Shown: positions 21,254 to 30,988 of the stretch, piece by piece
Numbering within the stretch: position 1 is the stretch's first letter
Layout of the letters: each line of letters begins with the position of its first letter
Origin: Gonium pectorale
Taxonomy: Eukaryota; Chlorophyta; Chlorophyceae; Chlamydomonadales; Volvocaceae
Assembly: GCA_001584585.1 (NCBI GenBank)
Contig: LSYV01000034.1
Location: forward strand, 336,690-373,255
Reading direction: 5' to 3'
Length of the DNA stretch: 36,566 nucleotides
The notes under the pieces: model-generated
The model's input: the letters and a program-made list of their open reading frames with translations, nothing else
The model's database searches: none
What the model was told of the DNA's origin: nothing
Made by a program: the position numbers and the translations under genes

Positions 21254-23402
21254 GTCATCCGAGGCACCCTCTCGGTGGATGCAGTGGGGGAGCGCCAGCG
21301 GAGGTGTGGGTTACCGATGATTGTTGTTGGTAGTTGAACCGTGTGTTGTACGGGCGAACGCATGCGGCGGGGCTTGGCGCCGCAGGGAGGTTGCCAACGT
21401 CGTACGGAGTTGACGCTTTCTCCGTACGCCTTGCAGAAGCTCTCACGACGACCACGAAAAGGGCGCTGGCACCGGCGTTCACTCGCCTGCCATGCCTTGC
21501 ACCCGGCGCCCTACTGGCACCGTCGCACCCTCGGGTGTGCATGGCCGTGGAGGTGGCCTTCCCTGCATCTGATTTAGTCTTTGCACTGTTGCATGCACCG
21601 TTTGGCCGGGTGGGCGGGGCCGGCGGCGCGTGATGTTGCCCCTACACGTGGTGAACGGAGGATGTGGGAAGCGGAACCGGCACGCTTTTTGGGGGGTTGA
21701 GAGGGAGAACCGTCCATCTGACCGCCTCGCGAAGCAACGTTGTGACGGCCTTCAGGGTCGTTTTGACGTTATGGAGGAGCCGAGTTGGTGCGGCTCTTGG
21801 TTGACGCGATCTAGCGCCGCATGCGAGCGAGTGAGCTGGGCGAGGGGCCGCTGGCCATCCCCGCGGTGAAAGAGCCTGGTATTACGCTGAACTGCTTCGG
21901 TTAGACAGGTTTTTGGAGGCACATGTGACACATAACTTGGGGGGACGCGGATCCGTTGGATGGGTGCGTGTTGTGGCCGCCGGCAATTTGCGAGGTAGGG
22001 AAAGGGCTGAGCGCCCGAGAACTATGGGCACCTCCGCCTTCCCGCCCCGCGCCGAGTCAGGCTTTCGGGCATCCAAGGCTCCCAGGCGCCGTCTCATGCG
22101 TGTGGAGCAGCCCGCAGCCGCCACAAGCCAGGCCGCGACAGTGCAGCGCCGCCTGGCCGTGGCGGCAGCGCTGTGGGGTTTCCGTAGTTGTGGTGCGTGG
22201 CGATGGTGTGTTGCTGTTCGCCTACGATGATGCACAATATGTGAATGATTGGCCGAGGCCGTGGTTCGCGCATGCTGGCGCCCAAAAGGCCGTTCACTGT
22301 CCATATTTGAGCGGATCGCGGAGTGGAAAGAGGTAGCCTGAAGGTATCCCACAGAAGGCACACGCTGCGCAGCGTGTCCCTTCGTGCCGCCGCCGCCGCC
22401 GGTCAACGCGGCAACGGCGGCATGAAGGGGCCGGCGGTTGTTACTACAGGTGGCCCCGCTGCTCCCGCGCGCAGGTTCGCTTCACGGCAAGGCATGGGGA
22501 AACTGAAGCTGCAAAGGACGCGGTGGCCACCTCTTCGGGCATACACACACCGAAGGCGCTTGCTTCTGTTTAGGTGCGCCGGAGCGCCGCATGCATTGCG
22601 TGACACACAGAAGGCGCGACCAGGGCGTCGTGATACTTCCTTGGCGTGTGGAGGCAGCTGTGCGGTCTGCGCCTCTGCGGTGCCTTCGTCGCTGCCACCT
22701 GTCCATTGGTGCAGGCGCAACCGTGGGTGCCGTGGGCGTCACCAGCTGCAGGTGCAGCCCAGCGCCGGACCAGTTTTCAACAGCAAATATGCCATAGATG
22801 AGAAGAAGCTCCAAGCCCCCTGGGTCCGTCAAGTCGCGTATCTGGGTGTTTACTTGGTATGTCCGTAGAGGTGGCTCCCTCATGTTTTGCAGCTTCTGTT
22901 CTCCGCCCATGGCATGAGCAAGTGGGACGGGACCAAGATGTGGCCGCCTGCCGCCCGTACAGCTTGGGCTGCCAGGGCTGCCGCCCCTGTGGTCACAACT
23001 CAGACTACTGATACCCGCTTGGGCCTCCATGAAGAGCACCTTAGTTGGTCATCTTGGAACCCAAGTATTGTCACACATTGTGATGCACACCGTCAGGTCG
23101 GTGCTAATGGTTCCCGTCATGCCCTGATTGCACGCAAGCACTGGACTTGGGGTTTCACGCGCAACTGCCCCTAAGCATTTTGTATACCGTAAAACCGTCA
23201 GCAGCTAAGCACCTAAGTCTGGCCGACCATGCTGTGTTCGTAGAAGCGTAGTTCGGTAGTTCGGTATGTGTGATCACCGTATGTAGCGGCACATCAAGCA
23301 TGAAAAACGCTAAACATGAATACTTATGACAATACATGTTGGTTGTGATACTGTATGATAATCCTGCCAGGCCGCTCCCCAACAACTCAGCTTTGCTCAG
23401 CG

Positions 23403-23508
23403 GTAAGTCGCCATATCCTTGTCAAGAGGTATCCATCAGCTGCATCACAGCTTGTCGCGGCATCAAGGTCAACCTAAACTAAACTTCTGCTGTCCTTCAC
23501 CGTCGCAG
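23403..23508 (+). other. Probable 5'UTR intron of gene D
   Basis: A strong donor (CAGCG then GTAAGTCG) at 23403 pairs with a strong acceptor at 23507-23508, which is preceded by CTAAACTAAAC and a pyrimidine tract. The 106-base length is typical here. The sequence before it is AT-rich and unlike coding DNA, so this is read as a leader intron. If the upstream exon were coding, the start of gene D would move. Confidence 0.5.
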
Positions 23509-23735
23509 GTTGGGTAACGGAGACTCAATCTCCTGACACATGCAGCGTGTCAAGGTGCGTGAGCTCTACACAGGATTGCAGGAATGACGAGGCGGAACTT
23601 GCCATCCCGCGGCCTGAACCTGCCCGCTCCCGTCTATCCTTGCGAGTATCTAAGGCTCGCCTGCTCTTGGTCACTTGGTGCCCGTGCCCTGCAGTTGGGT
23701 GGCGTTCACTTTCAGCCGTCGTCTGGCCTACGGCA

Positions 23736-26579
23736 ATGATGCACCCACGACCCGCACTCCCACCGGGCATCATATCGCTCGCCGCGGGGAATGACAAGCT
23801 GCCTCAGGCCCCAAGCGGCTTCTCTTCTGAGTTCGGTGGCGCCGGGTCGCGAACCGCCAGCTGCGCCGACGCAGCTGACGGGGGGCGTTCACCCCACGCG
23901 CCACCGGGCAGCAGCACCGGGGTCAGACACCCGCCTGCCGATCAGCAGAGGCCGCGGTGCCCGCAGCCACGCCTGCTCCAGAGCGCCATGGCCAGCGGGA
24001 ACTGCGGCTGCGCAGCCTGCGGCGCCTCGGCCGGCGGTGCGGACTGCGCCAGCGCAGCCCCCGCGGCCGGCACCTCAGCTGCATTCGAGTCCTGCTTTTC
24101 GGGCGCTCTCTGCAGTACGGGCTACTCCACAGCCTGCGCCACGTCCACGTGGACATGCGGCGCGTCGACCATAACCTCCTCGCTGCCGCTCAGCTCCGTC
24201 AGCGGCCTCAGCCTGGGGCGCAGCCTTGCGCGCCACAACGTGCCCCACTTGCAGATGACCTCGGGCTCCCTCTGCCATTCCCAATGCTACGCACTGACGC
24301 AGACGCAGTGGCTCCCAAACGCCTCGGCGTCGGCGGGGGGCGCAGTGCCTGACGGCGCCGCTGGCGTCGCCGACCTCCACGGGGCCTGCGGAGCCGACCT
24401 CCATGGGGCCTGTGGCGCCGTCGTTGCCCAGCCCAGCGCCGCCGTTGCCGCCACCGCTGCTGCCGCCAGCGTTGCTGGCGGCACGGCACAGGTGGATCGT
24501 TCAGAAACGGAGCCGCCGTCAGAGTGGCCGCGGCTGCCGCGCGTGCTGCCGCCGCTGAGCCCGCCGACGCTTGACGCCGTGCTCAACGGGCGCGCATCCA
24601 ACCAATATGTGACGATCAGCGTCCGCCGCGCCGCCGCCAGGGCCTCGGATACCGGCAGCGCCCCAAACAGCGGACGCGCCGCTGCTGTCGCCGCCCTGGT
24701 GCCGACGCCGGCGGACGGCTGCAGCCGCGTCGCGGGCGAGCCCCCGAGCAACTCGCCGCTCTCGCCGCCTGCGACGGCAGCGGCGGTGACACCGGCGGCT
24801 GGCCCCGTGACCGACGTTGCGGAGGCAGCAGAGGCCGCCCCGGCAGTGCCCATGACCGCCCTGCCCGACGCGGTTGCCGCCTCCGCCGCTGCCGCGTCGT
24901 CATCGGGTCGCCCCAGCGATGGACGCAGCACGGCGACCTCGCTCCAGGTGTTTGCGGACGCCCTCCTCCGGGAGCTCTCGGGGCCCCGGAGTCGGCGGCC
25001 CACCTTTCCTGACGACGTCATCCTGCCCGCTGCTGCCGGCGCCGGCCGCGCCGACGCCATCGCGGCAGCGTCCCCCATGTGCACAGCCGCGTCCACGGTG
25101 GTGCTCGGTGTGCAGCATTCGGACGTTGCCCCGACGGCGGAGGAGCGGGGGGAAGAGGGTACTGAGCAGCGAGGCTCGGTCTTGTGGCGCCGCCGCCGCA
25201 GCACCTGCTGCAGCGGCTACTACGAAGACGTTGCGGGCTCCTGGCCCGCGCCTGAGGCCTGGCGGCTGTTGCACAAAAGGCGCAGCGGAAGCCAGGACGC
25301 CACCATGGGCTCCTGCAACACCGAGCACATGCCACACGATGCGCCATTCGCCGCGGCGGCGGCGGCGCTCGGCGCCGGCCCCTACGCTGCCGGCTCGTCT
25401 TTCGGCGCCCGCGCCGTCGCGCCGGGTAGCAGCATCGCTGCCATTGCCGCGGTCTACTCCGTCGCCTCCGCCAGGGGCAAAGCCGCCAGGAGTCGCGGCG
25501 CGGCCGGGGCAAGTGGCGACGACGCCGCGATTGGCTTTGGAGTCGGCCTGGGCACCTTTGATCTTGAAGACGGCTGTGACGGCGCGCGCCTGAATGATAC
25601 GCTAGATGATGACTTGCTGGCGGCCACTGCAGGCTGGCTGGAGCCTCCCGCCATCGCGGCCGGCCCTTCGGAGGTGGAACGGGAGCGCGTCCGGCCCGCG
25701 GGTCTCGAGTTGTGGGGAAAAGCCCAGAGCCGCGGCATCCTGAGCAGCAGCGCCCACGGCTCCCTGCGCGTTCGCGGCCCCGGCAGTGGCGTCGGCGGTG
25801 CATCGCGCCTTGGCGGCTTCAGCGCCCGCACGGCCGACGGCCGCGCCAGCAGCACCGGCGGCGGCTTCCGTGGCGGCGGCGGCGACGACTGCTGGGTGCG
25901 GCCCTTTGGCGGCAAGGGACCCAGCGCCCTGGTGCGCCGCGCCGTGGGCGTAGGTGGCAGCGCCGCGCGCCTTGCGGCGGTCGCCGACGGCACGCCCGGC
26001 GACGCCGCCTCCGCTGTTGCTGCCGCCGCGGCCGCCCTGGTGACGGCCAGCTCGGAGCTGGAGAGTTTGCGGATGGCGGACAGCATCGACGGTGCGCCCG
26101 GAAGCGGCCGTCTCACCAGCGTCGTTGCGGGCAATGCCGACAGTGGCGCCGACGGCGACGGCGCCATCGAGATGCGGGGCAGCGGCGGCAGCGCAGCCAG
26201 CGGACCGCCGGGGCTCCGCACCTCGCCGCCGGGTCTGTTGGTGGACCTTCCCGCCGGCTGGGAGGGCGTGATTGCGGAGGTGGAGTCGGCGCTAGCCAAC
26301 GTGGTCTCCGAGCAGGAGAATGAGCCAGCAGGGGCGCCCCACAGGCCGCGGAGCACCCACCAGCCGCTGTCGACGTCGCCGCCGCGGGCGAAGGTGAGCA
26401 GCGGCGGCGGCAGTGGCGGCCGTCGCCGAGGCGGCAGCGGCGGCAGCAGCGGGGGTGGCTGGCTGGCGCGCCTGCTGCGCGTCGGCGGCGGTTGCCTGTC
26501 GCCTGAGGCGGTGGCCACTGACGAGTGGGGTTGCGAGGAGGAGGGCGGCGAGAGCTGGTACCGAGTGGTTGGCACTTGA
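23736..26579 (+). CDS. Gene D: Ala/Gly/Ser-rich protein of unknown function, about 947 aa, single coding exon
   Basis: One frame stays open from 23478 to the TGA at 26577-26579. The first in-frame ATGs are at 23736 and 23739 (MMHPRPALPPG), and 23736 is taken as the start. The protein is low-complexity. Its N-terminal quarter is rich in Cys, Ser and Gly (GNCGCAACGASAGG), with a perfect protein-level repeat DLHGACGADLHGACGA at 24369-24416. The middle has acidic and basic islands (WRRRRSTCCSGYYEDV, LEDGCDGARLNDTLDDD). A Gly/Ser/Arg-rich stretch precedes the end EGGESWYRVV. I see no catalytic motif, membrane segment or known domain, and a regulatory or scaffold role is only a guess. GC-ending codons favour this strand over the 373-codon antisense frame. 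The frame could begin earlier if translation runs on from an upstream exon. Confidence 0.62.
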   Translation: MMHPRPALPPGIISLAAGNDKLPQAPSGFSSEFGGAGSRTASCADAADGGRSPHAPPGSSTGVRHPPADQQRPRCPQPRLLQSAMASGNCGCAACGASAGGADCASAAPAAGTSAAFESCFSGALCSTGYSTACATSTWTCGASTITSSLPLSSVSGLSLGRSLARHNVPHLQMTSGSLCHSQCYALTQTQWLPNASASAGGAVPDGAAGVADLHGACGADLHGACGAVVAQPSAAVAATAAAASVAGGTAQVDRSETEPPSEWPRLPRVLPPLSPPTLDAVLNGRASNQYVTISVRRAAARASDTGSAPNSGRAAAVAALVPTPADGCSRVAGEPPSNSPLSPPATAAAVTPAAGPVTDVAEAAEAAPAVPMTALPDAVAASAAAASSSGRPSDGRSTATSLQVFADALLRELSGPRSRRPTFPDDVILPAAAGAGRADAIAAASPMCTAASTVVLGVQHSDVAPTAEERGEEGTEQRGSVLWRRRRSTCCSGYYEDVAGSWPAPEAWRLLHKRRSGSQDATMGSCNTEHMPHDAPFAAAAAALGAGPYAAGSSFGARAVAPGSSIAAIAAVYSVASARGKAARSRGAAGASGDDAAIGFGVGLGTFDLEDGCDGARLNDTLDDDLLAATAGWLEPPAIAAGPSEVERERVRPAGLELWGKAQSRGILSSSAHGSLRVRGPGSGVGGASRLGGFSARTADGRASSTGGGFRGGGGDDCWVRPFGGKGPSALVRRAVGVGGSAARLAAVADGTPGDAASAVAAAAAALVTASSELESLRMADSIDGAPGSGRLTSVVAGNADSGADGDGAIEMRGSGGSAASGPPGLRTSPPGLLVDLPAGWEGVIAEVESALANVVSEQENEPAGAPHRPRSTHQPLSTSPPRAKVSSGGGSGGRRRGGSGGSSGGGWLARLLRVGGGCLSPEAVATDEWGCEEEGGESWYRVVGT

Positions 26580-27766
26580 GAGGGGGAGGAAATACGCGTG
26601 CGGTAGACAGGTGGTGGGCGATGGGTAGGTGGGTGCCGTACCGCCCGCTCCTGCGGTTCGACACGCTGCGGCGACGCTTAAGTTTGTTTGCTTTGGGGCG
26701 ATCGGCCGTTCAGAGCAAACCGACGTCAGCTCCTCATTACGACGGCTCCATACTCGAAGCGTTAATACAAATGCCGCCGCTCTGGCGCCAGTTGACGTCC
26801 GGCGGGGTAATCCCTTTATCCCCTTGTATGGAAAGTGCACCGATAGTTGCGAGAGGATACTTGGTGGGTGGGCGTGCTTTTGGGGGCGGGCAGCACTCGC
26901 AAAAGGTGGAAACTTTTGCCAAAAGGTGGGGCGGCCGAGTCTGATAGCCGCAGATGTGGATGGGCTTTGGGGCGATGGTGATGGAATCTGGATGGGCTTG
27001 GTGTCGCGGGTCGTGCTGTTTTCGCTGTCCTGTTTTCATGGCTCCGCGTCGCGCTGCGGCTGCGAGTGGAGCTCTCCGGCCTCGCACCTGGCGGCACTTG
27101 GCCGTGGCGGCATATGGGCGGGGCGGGCATAAGCCCCTGGGGTGAAAGCGCAGGAAGAGGAGTTGGGCCTCCGTCGGCTGCCCCGGGGTGCAAGGTGTGT
27201 CTGTGTGTATGAGAGAGCGGCTTTCGCAGAGACCGCTTTGTACGTTTGCTGATGTACGGTCTCGTCCGAGCATGCTGCCTGTACCCTGATCATAGATCGC
27301 GCATGCCCCGAGGCGTAATAACGCTTCGGAATCCAGACCCGTGATGGGTGGCTGCAACGACATGCAGCCATGAGATGCGGCGCGAGATGGGGGCGGTGGC
27401 AGCGGCGGCGCGCCTCCCTGGCGACGGCCGCGCCTGCTCGCGCCCCCTCGGCCCCAGTCGAGCAGGGGAGACCATGAACCCAATCCGTAATGCTGAGGAA
27501 CCCACGGCGCCCCGCTCGCGCGTCGCCTGAGAGGCGCTCGCGCGTCGGCGGGGCCGCTTGCTGCGAGGGCTTTTCCCGGCTGCGTTGCAGCCGGAGCCTC
27601 GGACCAGTGCCCCCTGGGCCGCCCAACCCGCCGGCTTGTCGCGCCGAGGCCTGCGAGGCGCGACAGCCGGCGGCGGCGCCCGGACCTCAAACTTGCCTGG
27701 TTGCGACGGCTGTATGTTTCCTTATACGTGTGTGCCTGTGTGTCCCTGTGTGTGCGTGCGTGCGTT

Positions 27767-27789
27767 CGAATCCTCGCCGCGAGGATTCG
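27767..27789. repeat. Perfect 10-bp hairpin
   Basis: CGAATCCTCG, a 3-base loop CCG, then CGAGGATTCG. It follows a GT-rich tract directly and could form a cruciform. It is not a tRNA arm, since no acceptor or anticodon arms surround it. Confidence 0.8.
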
Positions 27790-28248
27790 TGGTCCAGGCA
27801 GCCGTCCCCTGTGGCGGCTTGCGGGCTTTGTACGCATGTGCCCGCCCCGTGTGCCGGGGTCTGGTAGGAAGTACATGCGCAGATGTGGTGGCGGGAAGGG
27901 ACTGAGGATGGACGCCCGGTGGGTCTTGCTATGGCTGCTTTCCCGCCGGCTTGACGGCACCCGTTGGGCGGTGCGTCCGTCGCACGATTGGACTGGATCC
28001 AGCCGTACACGGTACGAGCGTGGCGTTGACGATTTGCGCCACGGTATGTGTAAAGCTGCGTTCGCTTGCTGCGCACGCCCCGCTGCAAATATGCGGGCCT
28101 GGCCAAACGGTGCCGTGCTCGGCTGCGGGCCGGCGAATGCAGGCAAGTACGGTCCGCCGTTTGGTTACAAGCGACGCAAGGTGCTTGGACGCGAATAGTT
28201 TCTGATGAGCCTTGCCCGGAATAAAGTGCCAAGTCACAGTGGCGGGTA

Positions 28249-28297
28249 ATCGTAAAGTACGGAATGTGGTGAGGTTCCGTAACCTGATCTTTACGAT
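28249..28297. repeat. Compound inverted repeat (stem-loop)
   Basis: The outer arms are ATCGTAAAG (28249-28257) and CTTTACGAT (28289-28297). The inner arms are TACGGAA (28258-28264) and TTCCGTA (28275-28281). A 7-base bulge lies on the right side and the loop is 10 bases. Confidence 0.75.
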
Positions 28298-30988
28298 CCA
28301 AGTTCAACCCAAAGTTGGCTATTGTCTATGGTTGTGGGCGGGCATGTGTGGGCCGTGCTATCGGAGAATTGTCGTGTAGGGGGGCTGGGCGCAAACGCCC
28401 ATCGTCGCAGCTCGCTTGCGGATCCTCGCAGATGGTCGTTTATCAATCTGACGAGCCCTCGGAATCGCGGGCTACGCGGGAGGCTGGAGGGGTGGCGTCG
28501 GCAGCAGTGGAAGGAACGCGTGGGGGTGGGGTTGTATAAGGCCTTGCAATGGAGCGGCCAGCGGTGCGAAGGCGGTGGGCGCCGCGGTTGAAGGGTGGGC
28601 GCCGGCGTGCAAGCGGTTCAAGCCACGTGGCTGCGCGATGCCATTCAAAGGCGCACATACATACATGGTGCGTTTGAGCGACGAGGCAGGAGCCGGGACC
28701 AGGCGGCGAGACCGCCCGGCCTCGCAGCCTGCCGCTCCACGCCGCGCAAGGTGCCGAGCCCTTGGAGGCAGCGCATTGTGGCCGGTTGCAGTGCATCCTC
28801 CATCCGCCGGCGTGTTGAGTGCGTGCCGGTTTTGCAGACAAGTGCGTTTGACTGGTGTTGCGTTGCCTGGCAAGGCATCCGCGTTGCGGCAAAGCAGTTC
28901 TCTGGGTGCGAAGAGCGGCTAGGAATAGTCGTGGCACGGGGGCCTTGTACGCGATTGTTACGTGTGCGGGTCCCAGATGGCGCGCGTGCGCTACTTGTAA
29001 AGTACGGCCTTGCACACCGCGACGAAGCAAGAACACGGAAATGCAGCAGACGCTGCAGAAAACAGCGCCCTTGCTGGCACCTCGGCACGTAAAGCATAGC
29101 GGGAAGAACTGGATCGTTGGGCCGGTTTGTCTGGTCGTAAGGGGCAGGTTGGCGGCGCGGCGCGGCTTCTCGTGCGGCGGGCTTCAGCCCTGGGGGCCCT
29201 TACTCAGGACGCATGGGCATACCCCCCCCCCTTGAGCTCTGGCCACCGGGGTCTGCACTGCGGCTTGATGGATGCGGGGCTTGGGCGCCCACCTCGCGGG
29301 GCTGGCCTCTCACCGAACTGCTGGGACGCGGGGCCATGGCAACGGCCGGAGCTAGGCCGGCGACGGTTGCGTTGTGCACGCGCGCAATTCCAGCGAGGAA
29401 TGGGGTTTACCGGCATGCTGGTTTGCTGGCCCACCCGGCACCCGTGCACCTCAACCGCACAAACGTTTTACCCGAGCCCGCCCATACGGGCCGTGGCGGA
29501 CCAGGAGCAGCCAGGGAGTGGAGTCACACGCGGCTGGGAGGGCGTACGCTGCGGCCGGGGGCAGTGGCCGTGTCCGTAGAGGCTGCCTTCCCCGTTTATG
29601 GTTCTCTTTTCTGCTAGGATCGTCTGGGACGGGCTGGGTGCGTAGTGAGGAGGCCTCTACTGCATTACCTGGTTTCACTCCCTGGCGTGTGCAGGACTCC
29701 GTGGCGAACCCATGCCCACAGGCACGGCAGGATTAGCAACCTACGGAGAGGCCTTCATATAAGCCCGCGCAGGCGCACGGCCCGCAAGATTGTTGACAGG
29801 TATAACGCAGGTGCCGGAATCAGGAGACTCGGGCCATTCTGCCCTCCGCGCAATTTGCGCTTTCCCCTCAACCGGCAGGCGTAGCGGACGCACCCAGTTG
29901 CAGCTTCCCCGCCGCGCCTCCAATGCAACGCTGGCCTCGGCCGCCAGCCATCTTCAAAACCTGTCTCCAGCATGAGGCGCATGCCGTACACTGGCATGCA
30001 AGCTCTCCATCTTCGACATGCATTGTCAGGCAGGATCCGCGGTACCACAGCTATCTCACGAGGAATCACCTCCGACCACCAGATGGCGTGTGTTTGTATC
30101 GTGCCTACTTTCCGGAGGCCCTAACCAGCAACGACAACCGATACCAACGCGTAATGCAGCACACACGCGCCGTACAACACATACCTTATGGAACACGCAA
30201 CGGAACCCAAACAGCTATAAGATACAACACGGCTCCTGTAACTTTTAAACCATAAACAGAGGGAACGCTCCAATTGGGAGCACAAGCGTGTAACAGGGCA
30301 ACAAGCGCCAGCGAATTCTTTGCACTTCGAACACCAAGTGGATAAGGCATGAAACGAACGCACGAGGGCCGCATCTGTCGTATCACACGCTCTCATATGG
30401 TACATAAAGAGGGCCCGCTGCGAAGCGCCCTGTGCGTGCACAGCACCGGAGCAACATGCAAAGGGTAAGGTGAGGAGCGGTGAGGAATGCGCCGAGGCAA
30501 TCCACCCGACCCAATGAGCGCCGGGCGGACTGTTCGCGCCCCCAAGGTAACCATTCGCTCGATTGTCACGCTGCCACTAAGAATCTCGACTTCAGTACGG
30601 TAATGGCCGCACAGACCGTACGTACACTCCAACACCTTGCTTCGTGGCAGGTCCTGAAGCCCTGAAAGGGGCCCCGCTCAGCAGCCGTGGCTATGCCCAG
30701 CCAGTGTAAACCGCAGGCCCCCACACACTAGTTCCCAGCATGCCACCCTGCCGCTAACCCACATGCCACCCATACAATTGCACCCGGCTCGGCGTGCCTT
30801 CCGCCACCGGACTCCCGAGCAAGCAGAGGCCGGACGGCACTCATCTCCGCCGTGTCGTCGACCACGGGGCGTCGCGGTGCCCAAGTCCGTGTGCAGACTG
30901 CAGCCTCGCCGCCTCTGCGCTATGGCCTCCCGACGGCAGGTGGCCGCACCCCACCAGCCCTCCAACAATGCCGCCCATCACATGTCAA

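Larger units (their letters stand above)
20652..23402. other. Intergenic stretch between gene B and gene D
   Basis: No supported gene is seen. A (GGCA)n microsatellite lies at about 21229-21253. The plus-strand frame ending near 22868 (KYAIDEKKLQAPWVRQVAYLG) and a second one from about 22887 to 23174 look mildly protein-like, but they are separated by a stop and share no recognisable family. The last 150 bases are AT-richer and are probably the promoter and first 5'UTR exon of gene D. Confidence 0.4.
26580..30988. other. Long gene-free stretch between gene D and the thioredoxin-like gene
   Basis: About 4.4 kb holds no supported gene on either strand. Visible structure is limited to a GT-rich tract at 27724-27766, a 10-bp palindrome at 27767-27789, a compound hairpin at 28249-28297 and a C-run near 29222. 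Because gene D and the thioredoxin-like gene converge here, part is 3'UTR of both. The first plus-strand TGTAA after gene D is near 28050. Confidence 0.45.

Noticed and set aside
23509..23691. Short coding exon 23509-23554 spliced to 23692 in gene D
   Set aside because: The donor and acceptor look good, but the phases do not join to the main frame, so a leader exon with ATG 23736 is preferred.
25454..26575. 373-codon open frame antisense to gene D
   Set aside because: Low-complexity Pro/Arg/Ser shadow. Gene D has the longer frame, better codon endings and leader-intron support.
27755..27790. Possible tRNA T-arm (GTTCGAATCC)
   Set aside because: No cloverleaf can be formed around it on either strand. 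The match arises from the palindrome.
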